Of a stretch of DNA of 64,000 nt, positions 1 to 13,400 are shown one piece after another. The position numbers and the translations under genes are program-made. Source of the stretch: Pisaster brevispinus (Eukaryota; Echinodermata; Asteroidea; Forcipulatida; Asteriidae); NCBI GenBank assembly GCA_023634235.1, contig JAMKCF010000022.1, forward strand, positions 6,130,541-6,194,540, written 5' to 3'. The notes under the pieces were generated by a model. The model was not told the DNA's origin. It saw nothing but the letters and a program-made list of their open reading frames with translations, and made no database searches. Each line of letters starts with the position of its first letter. Within the stretch, counting starts at the first letter, position 1.

Positions 1-215
1 ATCAAAACCTGGCAAAGCAAAAAGGAGACAAATCAGGCTTGGAATTACGCGGAGCCACAGAGGCCATGGCCTCTGATGCCCATGGTCTTGTCCTAGGTGC
101 CCCTTCCCCCTCAGAAGTTTCCAATCTTGATAAGATTTTCCAATGGAAGTGCCCTTTGCAAAATGAAAGTGGCCGTGCCCTTTGTTTATTGGAATATTTC
201 AACAGGGAAATTGCA
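1..215 (-). repeat. dispersed repeat copy at left edge (intronic)
   Basis: This stretch is the inverted relative of sequences at about 15095-15240 and 29205-29345. The shared words, in the orientation of those two, are a start near 'aggcctggaattt', a middle 'ggaaaatctt'-like block and an end near 'agaggccatg'. It lies in the intron left of the first visible peptidase exon. No coding potential is recognised. Family not identified. Confidence 0.5.
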
Positions 216-290
216 TAGACCATGGCAAGAGGGAAACTTTCTACACAAAAACTGAAATGGTTCGAAGTACCCACTGATGGACCACTAGCC

Positions 291-739
291 TGTAGAAGCA
301 GTGAGCCAGTAGCCAGTAGAAGCAGTGAGCCAGTAGCCAGTAGAAGCACTGAGCCAGTAGCCATGGTAGCCAGTAGAAGCACCGAGCCAGTAGCCAGTAG
401 AAGCACTGAGCCAGTAGCCAGTAGAAGCACCAGTAGCCAGTAGTGGATTAAGTCTGGCAGTTCGTTTTTTTTCACAACTGCAGGCCTACTTAAAAATGCA
501 TTTGGTTTTCAAGTCTGTAGAAGCAGTGAGCCAGTAGCCAGTAGAAGCAGTGAGCCAGTAGCCAGTAGAAGCACTGAGCCAGTAGCCATGGTAGCCAGTA
601 GAAGCACCGAGCCAGTAGCCAGTAGAAGCACTGAGCCAGTAGCCAGTAGAAGCACCAGTAGCCAGTAGTGGATTAAGTCTGGCAGTTCGTTTTTTTTCAC
701 AACTGCAGGCCTACTTAAAAATGCATTTGGTTTTCAAGT
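291..739. repeat. 21-bp minisatellite inside a 225-bp tandem duplication
   Basis: A 21-bp unit built on 'agtagaagcactgagccagt' is repeated about seven times in 291-440. The whole block plus its 3' flank, which contains a T-run and 'cacaactgcaggcctactta', is repeated once more with a 225-bp offset (291-515 and 516-739). Because 21 is a multiple of three, the array keeps open frames on both strands (Leu-Leu-Leu-Ala-Thr-Gly-Ser on one, Ala-Ser-Arg-Ser-Thr-Glu-Pro on the other). These frames are by-products of the repeat, not genes. Confidence 0.9.
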
Positions 740-894
740 TCCGACTTCCTTAAAGGATCAGAAAAGAAAGAAATTGTTCAATGCTTGTAGGAATATTTTC
801 CGTTCAATAAATGGTCTGAACTACAGTGGGTCTCCTTGTGGAGACTTTTAAAAAAATTCAAGTTGTTGTATCTTTTGTTCAGTAAAATGACAGT

Positions 895-1465
895 CTATCA
901 AATTTTGAGTTGGTAGTGAAACTAAGGATGCCTCATAGGTGAACATAATCACTGTAGCTTGCCTGCCTGAGGACACTTGGGCTCAATTTCATGGCTCTGC
1001 TTACCGTAAGCAAAGAATCGACGCTTACAGAAACAGGGAATTCTGCGTTTACGCCAAACGTATTTCACGGGTTAGCACAGAATTTTTGCTTGTGCGGGTG
1101 CGTACTTCATATTACTAGGCATTCTTCGCTTACACAACTATAGCGAAGAAATTTGGTGCTTGCACAGTAAGCAGAGAATGGTGATTGCAAGCACAGAATT
1201 CTGCGGTAAGCAGAGCCATGACATTGGACCCTGTAAACAAGGGTGCTTGCTATGTGAACCAAAAACACTGGATTTAACCCCTACTCTTCCACGATAAATG
1301 TTGTGATTTCTTTTACGCGCACTAGTAACCCTAGCACATGGGACCTTTGGCTTAATGTCCCATCTGTCCGACAAAGCAATTATGATAAAACATCTTGCTT
1401 AAGGACACAAGTACCATGACCGGAACTGGAACCAACTCTCTGCTGATCAGAAACTATGAAGCTAA
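895..1465 (-). mobile_element. degraded SINE (family A), interrupted by a MITE
   Basis: Read on the minus strand, 1232-1465 matches the body of the tRNA-Leu-like SINE at 9653: 'acttgtgtccttaagcaaga', the 'gatgggac' block and the 'cgtaaaagaa' block are all present. The part at 895-975 continues the same element; an uninterrupted relative lies at 59370-59600. The inserted segment 979-1231 is a separate MITE. Confidence 0.65.
979..1231 (+). mobile_element. MITE family M1, copy 1 (about 253 bp)
   Basis: The ends form terminal inverted repeats of about 28 bp with few mismatches. The left end contains 'tcatggctctgcttaccg' and the right end its complement 'cggtaagcagagccatga'. The interior is also largely self-complementary ('gcttgcacagtaagcagaga'-type words). 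It sits in an older SINE; the related copy at 59370-59600 lacks it and so shows the empty site. Two more copies are at 12210-12452 and 13837-14051. No transposase is encoded and the superfamily is unknown. Confidence 0.8.
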
Positions 1466-1488
1466 CATGCATTTCCTTTTTTTTGTAG

Positions 1489-4400
1489 GACTTGGAGATG
1501 GCGTATCTTGGTCAGAAGTATCTGACCCATTGGAGAGACTCGAGGCCCCACTGGACTACGGCTGGGGAGTCGTCGTCCATCTCAACAGTGTTAAGAATAA
1601 TCAGAAGCTCAGGGATGCGTTCCAGGAGGTCCAGCCAGTGGTTGTCAAGACAACCAGTAGGCTGTCCCAGAGCAAACCGCTGTATACTGCTTTTAAGGTA
1701 GTTATGATTCAAATTTATTTAATTCAATAAACATAAGAAATTTGCAGGGACACCATGTAGTTAGATCTCTTTCACTCAATCACTCAAATTTCTTAAGTTT
1801 ATTGTTTCTGTGAGAAGAAAATGGCATGGTGGCAAGGTCTAAGATAAGCCAAGACATGTAGGGGATTGCCTTTGAAATTAATTATAAAACAAAGAATAAA
1901 AAAAGGACAAAGCTACACTAACTAAATCAACCTGAATCAAAATAAAATCTACAAACAAAACAGATGGCTGCAGAAATTGGAAATGACAGAAGTAGCAAAA
2001 ACTAAGAAGAATAATACTGAAAATAATACAATATTATTTGATATTTTATAGATTGAAATGATTTGGTTTCCCTCAAAATAGAAGAGAAAACAACATTGTT
2101 TAACCATTTTTACGTCAGATGACATCTTATTACGCAAATTTTTTGCAAACTAATTAATTCAAAGGTGGACATTTATTTGTCTTGGAACAGTTTCAGAATG
2201 TTCTGTTTTGGTTGGATCATTCTTGTGGGTTGAAGTAAAATAACACCCCAGACATTTCATTGTGGAGCGTGCAAATGCATGCACTCATTTGCTATGCTTT
2301 GCTTCCCCCTTTAAGAAGAGGGTTGAAGAGTACTGGATTTCGTGCTCAAAATCTCCCTTTTTCCAGGGGTTATTGTGCATCTCTAATTCCAGACCTTTGA
2401 CCTTTTTTGGTACAAATGAGGATTATGAGAGATCGATAGGCTGCCGTTATTGTTGTTCATTGTATTTAGTATATGGGAGGCAAGTCCAAGATTCCAGAAT
2501 AGTATGGTCAATTATCAGCTGTGGCTTACGACCAATTCATTCCGTAATTTCTTAAAAGAGAACTACAAATCCCGGTACATTGTTTGAGAACGTTTGTTGT
2601 CTTTACTTTGTTTAGTCCAAGTTTCATTATGACAATGATATCCTAAAAAAAAAGTGATTTCTGTAGTTCTGAAAAGCTCTGAAAAAATAATACTAGGCAA
2701 AGGCATAGTAAAGTAAAGAATGTTTTTAAAAACCGTCGGGCAGTGGCTTAAAAAAACAAACCAACAGACACTCCAAAGGTGAATTATCAAACCCCAGCTG
2801 TCACCATTCTAGAGGCAGACTTCTCTGCCTTTACAAACTTTCTTACTGTGTTACTGCTTGAACACACCCAAAAGAATGAAAAAAATGTATGCTTTGAAAA
2901 ATACTTTTGACTGTTCTTCCCATTGAAACATGTAGAAGCTTAAAGTGGCCGGTGCTAGGCTGGATGGTGTGCAAGAGAGATTGGTTGACTCTGCATTGCG
3001 CCAGGCTAAGCTTGGAGGTGTGGAACTGACTGGCGCCACCAAGGAACGCTTCAATGCGATTAGATTGAGGCTTGCATCTATTGCAACTCAATTCAGGTAT
3101 GAGTATTTATTATCACACATTGTACATCCGTTAAAACAAATAAGTTATACAAAGAAATTAATATAATGTGTATTTAAAATCTTAGATTAATAAGGTTTGT
3201 GGTAACACCATGTAATAGTATCTCTATGAGTTGTGGTTTTTCTGAAAAGAACCGGTGGTTTGATAACTCAACGCTTCGATCAGTATGCACTGATTGTCTT
3301 CAGGAGAATGCAGCGCAACTGTAAGCCAAATATTGGTAAAGGAATGCCTGAGCGCAGTGTGTCGGTCAAATGTCTCTGCAGGACTCCATGAAGGGGGCGG
3401 GGGGGGGGGGGGGGGAGCACTGAGCTTACAGTTCTTATCAGACATTGGTGTGGATTAAGTTCAAATGAATAAAACTATTTCAGATCGAGGCAAGAAGACA
3501 AAAACCATGGAATCAGATGACAAGACAATTTAAAAGTGAACCTAACCCCTATGAAATGAAAAACTATTAACCCAAGCCCAAATTGAGAAATGAAATCCAA
3601 GCATTCCAGAGTCTAAAGGCCATGAAACACGAGACAATTTACAGGCAACCAGCTCCAGGCAATCTCCAAGAAGAAAACACATTCACATTTCAGTTTTCTT
3701 ATGATTTTCCTTGGGATAGTGAGTTACAGCTCGAGGAATGTCTCTTGTGCTGCTGAAGTGCTCCTTGTGCATACAGTGCAGTTAGTTGCCTCCAAGTTGT
3801 TTGAAAAAATTGCCGCATGACATGGCCTTAAGAATTTCCACTGATCTATCCTTTCAACATTGACTTTGGTGGCATGGATGGCTGTGCGTAAAGTGCTTTT
3901 TCCTAGGCCAACCGGTTTTCCTCCCTCCGGAAAAATCAAACACTTTGGCTGTGTTCCATGGTCATACATAGGTCGATGTGGCTGCCAAAGGTGCCCTCGC
4001 ATGCCTGCTTCTTGAACACGCTGCAGCCGCATTCTTCGCAATTCAGTTACTCAGCTCTGAGGAATGACGGTTGGCATCCCAAGTTACTATTGAATTTGTG
4101 CATACAGCAGTTTTCATAAGGAGCAATCTAAAGCCAATTAGAATCCCTTGTTCAAAGTTTTTACTATTCCTGAGATGTTTTAACTGGCATTTTCGTGTTG
4201 CAGTAATAATGTTTTGGACGCTACAAAGGCCTTCAGTCTTGAACTGACAGACCGGAAGGATGTAGAAGGACTACCCAAGTCAGTCCTCCAGCTAATGGCG
4301 TCCAGTGCCAATCCCGATGAGTAAGAAAAGCTATTTTACTAAAGCTATAACTTTTAGGAATGATAACAAAAATACTGGACTCTTAAAGGCAGGGTATACT

Positions 4401-7400
4401 TTTGGTAATTGTCAAAGACCAATATCCTCACTTTGTGTATCACAACATATGCATAAAATAACAAACCTGTGAAAATTTTGGCTCAATTGGTCATCGAAGT
4501 TGCAAGAAAACAGTGAAAGAATAAACATTCTTGTTGCATAGAATTGCGTGCTTTGGGATGCTTGAGAAAGGCTTCATGCCTGAAGCCTTTCTCAGATTCA
4601 AATGTTTGGGTGAAACATTACCTCTTTTTCTAAAACTACTTTACTTCAAAGGGAGTCGTTTCTTAGAATGTTTTATGATTTCAACAGCTCTCCAGTGCTC
4701 TTTACTAAGTAAGTTTGTTTGGTCAATAGTATTTTGGAATAGTAACCAAAGCTACATCTGCCTAATAATGACAATAATGTTGCACTGGTATCCGTTAATT
4801 TAATAACGCTCAGGGCACTCTGCAAATAACAGACACTTTGGAAACAAGCAAACACAAAGCATGATAACAAAGTTTATAAATACAGCTCAAAAGACCCTGC
4901 TTTGAGTTCAAATTTACCCCCACAGATACCTAACCGCGGGAGGGACCAATCCTATATGTACTGAACTGTTTTTGTCTCATTGACTCTCCAGTCCTGATGT
5001 GGAAAATGGTCCATGGAAGTTGACCCTAGACCTGCCATGCTTTGAGCCCTTCATGAAGCATAGCACCCAGCGTGAGTTGAGAGAGACCATGTATAAAGCT
5101 TACGTCACTAGAGCCTCACAAGGAGACCATGATAACGGTCCAATCATCCAGGAGATTCGAACACTAAGGTATTGTAACGTTGACCTAGGTTCACGGATTC
5201 ACACAGTTTAAATAACACAGAGGGCTTTGTCTGTTTTTCAACAAATCAAGAAGAGCAAATACGGGGCGCTTCTCCGGCGAGCGGGTTTCCCAATCCACCG
5301 GCAGGGGTGGCCAGTGGTGCTCCACTGTGGAGTCATGCTAGCGCCCCCTACCAGGCGATTGGCACCATCGCTACAGTATCTTAGTGAAAGCAAAGAATAA
5401 TTGGCAGTATTTAATAAATGCCTATAAATCAAAGTGCAAATCTAGAAACAGGGATAAGACATTTCAGACTTTTATCTGAATGCAGACCTTTTTATGTCTG
5501 CCTGGTGAACAAAATTTGATGTAATTTACTCCATATTAACCTAACCTAATTCACCTGAAGATGTCATCACAATAATCTTGGTTACACCATATTGAGGAGT
5601 CAATGTTATTGTGTGTTTCACAGTGTAGTAGGTTTGGGCAATACGGTGTTTACACGTACACCTTTTGACTTCCCAAATGGTAAGCGTGGCATAGTTGCCG
5701 AGTGTGATGTGCGTGCCGGGGGGGGGGGGGGGGGTCAACATGCTCTTTGATCTACTTCGCTAGTGCTGAGGATCCCAGGAACTCCTTGAAATCTATAACT
5801 CAAGGGGTTTATCAAGAGGTGGAAATGCCATCATTTCAACACACCTGCTGGGGGGGGGGGCTTTTGTTTCCCTAGTCTCTCAGATCAACTGTTTCTTTTG
5901 TCTATATCTTATAGTCCTTTCACTATGGTCCATATCTTACTAAACTTAGGGTAGTAGAATATTTTTTGTCAACTTATAGGCATAATTATAAAGAAAGATA
6001 CAATAAAAATCACATGTGCAAGTTTCAGCTGAATAGAGTGTCTACTTGCTGAGAAAAATAGCAAAAACCTGTCACGGTATTTTCACATTGTTGAATCCAT
6101 CCATGTTTAGCGAAGTGACTGTGGGTAGCCACCGCATCTCAGGCCGCAGCATTCACAAACAAACACCAACATTCAGAAATCTGAGAAACGATTCATGCAT
6201 GAATCGTTTCTCAGACTCAAATGTTTAGGGGTGAAAAATTATCCAAACCATAATACATGAACTTCTCAAAATAGTTTATACTATCAACAGCTGCAGTGGT
6301 CTTTATTTTTTGGGGGCGTAGCTACCAATCTATGACACAACATATCAGATCTCCTTTCAACATTGCCTTGAAATTGAAGCCGTATTATAACAAACAATAT
6401 GTGCAGGCTGAGGTTTATGTGTATCAATGGGAAGCAATGATCTAGCCAGCAAGATAACTGGAACTTAGCCAGCAGACAACTGTATTCCTCAAAACAACCA
6501 ACTCATGAACTGTCTTTTGTTTTGTCTTTTTAGACAAGAGAAGGCAGATATCCTGGGCTATCCCAACTATGCCGCCTTGTCACTCTCTTCCAAGATGGCC
6601 GAGAATGTGGACAACGTCTGGTCACTCATCCATGGACTGAGGGACAAGAGCAAAGAGGCAGCACAAAGGTAATTAAGTCTTCGGCCAGGAATCAAAGTCT
6701 CCCTAGTGTGTAATAATAAAATAGTTCACCAGTAAAACAAGATACTTCCGTGTAAATGTGTCCGCCTTATTTGTGGGTGATTTGAAAGAAAGGCTGCATA
6801 TAAGTACCTCCCATAAGATCTTGGTCTTTTTGTCAAGCTGGTAGAGGCCAGATTTGAAGCTAAATTGACTGAATTCAACCTGCATAAACCTGTATGTGAG
6901 GAAAACCAAATAATATTCTTTATCATCTCTTAAATTGTAATAAACCACTAGGGAAACTCACTGGGTAAATTTTAAATAATTTGGAGTTACACAAAGAAAA
7001 CTTGACTAGAGCGGATTTGAACCAACGACCTCCGGGTTAACGTGCCAGTGCTCTACCAACTGAGCTATCTAGCCCTTATGTTGGCGGTTTCCCTATTTTG
7101 TCAATATCTTTGTTTGGGGTGCTAGTCAGTAGGGTTTCACAGGAACTTACTAATATACTTGCCTTTAAAGCACAAGATTTGCATTTTCTTGCCAGAAAAA
7201 TAAACATAGATATTGTTTTATAACTTTGGTGTAACAAAGACAAAAATATCTCTTCATATTTTGGCAGGGATCTAAAGCAACTTCAAGATTTTGCGTCTTC
7301 TCAGGGCTTCAATGAAAGTCTACAACTCTGGGATGTAGGGTTCTGGAGTGAGCGACAAAGAGAACACCTCTTTCAGTACGTTTGTTAAACGCCGTCTTCG

Positions 7401-10400
7401 GCGCAAAAACATTGTATCACAAAAAATAGCCTGGACACATCATGTGTTGTGGTGCTGCACAAATTGTCACCGATTTAACGAATCTGCAACAAACCCAATT
7501 AAATTCTGTGTTCAGAGAAAATTGCCTTTGAAGTTGAACTAATTTTCAAGCTGCAGTTTCAGAAGGAATGCTCACTTTTTTCTTTTAACATTTACCACCA
7601 AAATTAATCCATTTTGTGAGTCAGGATAAAAGAGTGAAAAAAAAAGAAGCTTCATTTCTTCATGTAAACACATTGTCCTTAATTTTGGCTGTAACAACCG
7701 AAATCAGCTGCTGCTAATGGTAAACACTGAACACCCTAAAAAGTACATTTTAGAGAACAGAAAACAGTATTCAATATCACAAATGTCTCCAACTTGTATA
7801 GGTTCAATGATGAGGATCTAAGACCTTACTTTCCACTGCCTCGCGTTCTTGAAGGAATGTTTAATCTGACGTCTTTCCTCTTCAATGTTCAAATCAAGGT
7901 GAGCATCGTACAATTTAACCACTTATAAAATCAACTTGCTCACTAAAATCTGTTTTTTTTTTCTTAAAAAAGAAGAAGATTGTTCTCAAGTCCAATGTAA
8001 GTCATAAGGATTTCAAATAATTTTCAAAGAAAAATTGAATAGAGTGGGATTTGAACCCCAAACCCCTGGATGATGTACCGGCGCTGTAGCAACTGAGCTA
8101 TCTAACCCTATGTTGGCAGTCTCCCTATTTTGTCAATATCTTTGTTCGGGTGCCAGTCAGAAGCCATTCAACCTGTAACTACCATGTTGCCAGGGATCAC
8201 ACCAAAGTTTACAATACAACCTGGGAAGCGGCAGCCAGGGGATCACATTTTTAAAGTGTTTCAACTAATTTTGGGTTGAACAAACCAAAATTGACTAGAG
8301 CGGGACTTGAACCTATGATCTCTAGATTAGCGTGCCCAGTAACGGTAATGTTTTTACTTCAGTTCACTCAATTTTAAAAGAAGAAGTTAAATCAAGAAAC
8401 AAAGGTCTGACCTGGAGAGTAAGACTTACGGACATCGGTCATTTATGCATTCATCACCTTTTCTTTGGAACTCTCTTCCACATCACATAAAAACTGCAAA
8501 CTCAAATTGTATTTAAATCACTCCTTAAATGTTACCTGCTTGTTTAATTGCCTGTTTGTTTGTTTGCCTTTATTGTTGCAAAGCGCATTGATACTATTGT
8601 ATGATGCGCTATATAAGTACTGTGTGATTATTATTATTATTATTAAGGTTTGGCTCAGTTTTCTTGGAATATTATTTTTGTAAGGCCTTCAATATCAGCA
8701 ACAGCACCCTTCAGGGATGAGGCAATTTCAGAACTTTATCTAAAATCAGACTTTGTCTGCCAAGTGAAAAAGTAGCCATTGATTTTTTTAGTCATGAAGA
8801 AATCCTGCTCTTTGATCTACTTCTCTAGCACTGAGGATACTGTCCCCAGAAGCTCCTTGGATTCCCAAACTCCTGGGGCTACCAAAAGCTGGAAATCTCA
8901 TGATTTCAACATACTTCTTAGCTTTTTGATCCTCGTTTCAGACCTTTTTATCAGCAATAAATCCCACCCTAAACCCTGGCACTTGCCAAGGGTACACCTT
9001 GCTTTTCTGTGGTGCCAAGTTTTATTAGAATTTTCCAGATACAATTATCTCTTTACCAAAGTAAATTTGCTATGCCTCCTTCAACAACAGCGGTCTGATC
9101 CAAAGTGCTTGAACAATTTCACCATTATCAAATCATCAATCAATCATAAAAGTTTAGACAAGTCTTTTTTATTTTAATTGGTAGTTTGTAGAAAGGTCCT
9201 TCAATTTTTTCCCCTTTACATTGCAGCCTGCTGACAGTACTGTGGAGACATGGCACGAGGATGTCCGGTTTTTCAACATACTAAATGAGAATGGTAATTC
9301 CTTTCATATAATTTGGATAAATCTAAAATCTAAGTTTATCCTGCTCTAATTCCTGCCTGTTGCACTACTGAGCTAAGCCTACATGCTAGCTAAACCCCAT
9401 CAGCAGTACACTTACAGGAGCATGCTGGTTTACTGTTACCAATAATTTTTAGGTGGTTTATTTATAAAAGATCGAAAAATCATCAAGTGTCACGTAATTG
9501 ATGAGAAATGATCAAAAAAACAAAATTGGTCAAAGGTCAGCATATACGCTTCACCAGCTGTTGCAAGTTTCAAATGTATGTGATATTGTTGCACAGTATT
9601 GCAAGTAGAATGGTGCTCTGTTTACGTAAATATGTATGTATGTAAGTATGTATGGCGTGTCCTGGCCGAGCGGATAAGAGCACCGGACTCAAGCTCTGGT
9701 GTTTCCGACTCAGCAGAGTGTGGGTTCGAGTCCCGGTCGTGACACTTGTGTCCTTAAGCAAGACACTTAACCATTATTGCTTTGTCCTTCAGATGGGACG
9801 TAAAGCCGTTGGCCCCGTGTGTTGTGAATGCACGTAAAAGAACCCAGTGAACTTATAAAAAAGAGAAGGGGTTCGGCCCGGTGTTCCTTGTTTGATTGGC
9901 TGCATATTGCGCCACAGCACCTGGTAAACCATTACATGGTGCTATGTAAAGGAGTAGGTCTCATACATCGAACGTAGCCCCACATACCTTGCAGGAAAAT
10001 ACTTAATCTTGAAGCGCCTTGAGCGTCACTGAGTAATGGATATGAACGCTATATAAGAAGCCATTATTATTATTATTATTATGGCAAGGCATGAGGATTC
10101 AGTCTGCATATCCATACAGCACAAAGACGTGGATAAACAACCGACATAATACACATGTCAGTCCAATCTACGTTCTTTTGACATCCAAAGATCGCCCCCC
10201 CCAAAAAAAAACCCCCAAAAAAGCACTAAGAAACAAACTCGAGATATGGTAAATCAATTAAAAAGTATTTTAAAAGGCAATAAACAAAATACAAGTCATT
10301 TTTTCCCTCTTATTTAGACGAGCACATCGCTTCATTCTTTTTGGACCCTTACACGAGACCAGCAGAGAAGAGGGGCGGAGCTTGGATGAGTGTATGTTTA

Positions 10401-13400
10401 GGTGAGATCTGAGGTCATAGAGTAATGGTCTGGAACCCTACCAATTTAGAAATACATTGGTTACAGCACACCATGTGACCTTCAAATGACCTTGGTGAAA
10501 GTTCAAAATGTGACCAGAATAAAGTTTGGGAAGTCAGCTTTAAACTTGTGTATTTCTTGACTGCATTATTGTTTTTAGAATTTTAACTAGCAATAGCAAT
10601 TTAATTCTGAGGCACGGGAAGGAGGCCTGCCCTCTGGTTAAAAAGGTTGAGCATTCACTTAAATATTACAGCAAAATCCACAAAATGACGTCTAAAATAT
10701 AATATGATTTCCTGCACTTGAATTGATTGTAATCCTCCAATCAATAGCACACAATACAAATAGCAAACCCAGTCACTAAATGTGATGAGCAAAAGGTCAA
10801 GAAAGGGGTGGCTTCAAACAAGTTTCAATACCCGATTCAACTAGCCCTAAACATTACAACATTTCTCTGATAACAAGATGATGTAAACACAAAACACTAC
10901 TCACAGAGAGCTCTAGGACACTATCCCTCCCAGGTAAACAGAATTTGGAGCATGGCCAGAGCAATGCTCCTTACAAGATAGAGAGAATTACCTATAGAAA
11001 ACAAATGTACTCTCTCTTACTCAAAGCTAAAATGGAAAAGAGAAAGGTCCAAAGGTCACGGACACAAACTTTAAGTTTTACAGTAAATATGCAAATAAGA
11101 AAGTCGTATCAGGTCCAAGTAAGATTGAGGGTGCACTTCACTACATCACAGCTGTGTATTGAGAGAGTTGCGACAACTTGCGATTAGAAGCCATTTTGTG
11201 TCCACAAAAATGCATTGGCAAACACTGGGTGCCAGACTAGACTGCGCATTGGGTTGTGTTGCATTTGGACCAAAAATGGCGTCCAGCAACCATGTGACCA
11301 AAGAAAACTGGTCCCTCTATGTCACAACTCTCTCAATATATGGCTCTGACTACATCAGGGTAATGGTAGTGTTAGTTAACAGTTTTGTTTACTAACTTCT
11401 GCTTTTGACTGTTTTTTTTTTCTTTTGTAGGAAAAAGTGAGCTGCTCAATCATAAACCAGTCGCTTACCTCATATGTAACCAGACCCCACCCCTGAAGGA
11501 TAAACCCTCACTGATGACATTCCGGGAGGTGGAAACATTATTCCACGAGGTATACTTAAGAATAATAATAAGTTCTTATAAAGCGCGTTTCATATAAAGC
11601 GCGTTTCATATATATAGATCACAGCGCTGTGACAGGCATCAAACCTCATCGGATAGATAGAACATTCCAGAAAAAAGATCCACAGTGGATCCTTATTGAA
11701 TGGACAGACAGTAGGAGGGTTGACTGTGCAGTGTATAGATACATTCGCCTCATTACAGGCTGGCCTAATTTATACATCATTCAAAACCACAGTGGATCCT
11801 ATGTAATTGAATGGTCAAACAGTAGGAGGGTTAAGGATGACCTTTACTTAGAGTCAAATCTTGTGGCCATCTTGTGGCCACTATTGACATTTAGTTCAAG
11901 CTGCTTCTTGCCACTATTATAGTCTAAAGTTTCCAAGTGGCTTTTAAACCAATGAAAACCCTTTCTCCCCTTTGAATAGTTCGGTCACGGATTACAGCAC
12001 ATGCTTACGACAGTCTCTTATGCCGGAGCGGCAGGAATTAACAACGTGGAGTGGGACGCGGTGGAGTTGCCGTCTCAGTTCATGGAGAATTGGATGTATG
12101 ATGCGGGTACGGTCAAGACAGTCAGTGGACATTATGAGACTGGGCAGCCACTACCAGGAACTCTGTTCAACCAGCTAGTCAAAGGTAAATGTACACTTCA
12201 AGTAGCTGTTTCAAATAGCTCAATATCATTCTGCGCTTGCGATCACCATTCTTTGCTTACAGGGCAAGCGCTGAACTTCTGCGCTAGCAGTGTAATTGAA
12301 GAGTGTTTAGTAACGTGGAGTGTGCATGCGCACAAGGAATAAAATTCCCTGCTTACCTGCGAAATATGCTTGACATAAGAGCACAATTCCCTGCTTCTGT
12401 AAGTGCCGATTCTTTGCTTACGGTAAGCAGGAGTCATAGAATTGGGCCCAACTTGACCACTCCAGCTAGGACACTCCAATCTTCTATTCCTATTTTGTCA
12501 CCCTAAATAATCACCATTTTGTTATAATTTTTGTCTGTACAGCTCGCAAGTACATGGCAGGGTCAGCCATGTTGAGGCAACTTTACTTCTCTGCAATGGA
12601 TATGGATCTACACACAAGGTGAGATTGAGACAATCGAACACTTTGAGTAAACAATCAAATGCTTTTTACTCAGCGGATTACCCCTGTGTAGTTTACAGCG
12701 GGGTTAGCTCTCATGATTCATGGTAAGACTGGTTTTCCAGTCTAGTTTTTCCTTAATGGCTTTACACTGTTGCGCGTTGTGTGCGTTTCAGAGTAGATAC
12801 AAACAGTTTGTGAACCGTGAAGCTATTTACATATATATAGAAGTGAAGGATCCAAGACAACCAATGAGAGTAAGGCTTACTTAAGTTTGTTTTTGATTGT
12901 TAACAAGGTTGACCAATAAGGATTGGTCTTGCAAATGAGCGGCTAAAAGTTTGGCAAAGTAAATCAATCCAGCTTTTAAGCTATGGCAAAAAAACAAGTT
13001 GCTTTTGATACATTGTATAATCTAGAAACTCTCTGTGGGTACTCATTTCTCTGTAGAAAAAGACTTCCACAAACTGTTCTCATTTCCATTTGGAGTTACA
13101 AGTTAGAGAGCAGATATTTTTATTCCTTAAAGAGGGTCTCCAAGGTCAAATTTAAGTTCGGTGATGCACTCATTTTCAGATTAAAAAAATGTATAGATTT
13201 GCTAATCAAAAAAAAAAACTTGAATAAAAATACACAACAGACCTGACTTGTTTAACAATTTGATATTAAGGTCTTGAAAGGTCTCAACACGAGACCTTGA
13301 GACCTTTGCTCCGAGACCGAGATAGGTCTCGATACCGAGACCGGTATCGAGACCTACAACACTGCTTTATTATGACAGACTTAAAACTAGGCTGTGATAT

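Noticed and set aside
2..475. 157-codon open frame on the minus strand with Leu-Leu-Leu-Ala-Thr-Gly-Ser repeats
   Set aside because: It is produced by the 21-bp minisatellite. The repeat keeps a similar frame open on the other strand and in the duplicate at 509-700, with no domain or splice context.
3394..3415. G-quadruplex candidate (also at 5718-5734, 5851-5860 and 24166-24176)
   Set aside because: These are homopolymer G-runs in introns or repeats with likely length errors. No regulatory context was seen.
7003..7075. Possible tRNA gene (minus strand)
   Set aside because: The head is tRNA-like but the same sequence with the same flanking leader recurs at 8035-8180 and elsewhere, so it is a SINE head. 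The same holds for 9653, 21690, 33285 and 56645.
8779..9177. 132-codon + strand frame in a peptidase intron
   Set aside because: No family resemblance, low-complexity composition, and it lies between two well-supported exons without fitting splice sites.
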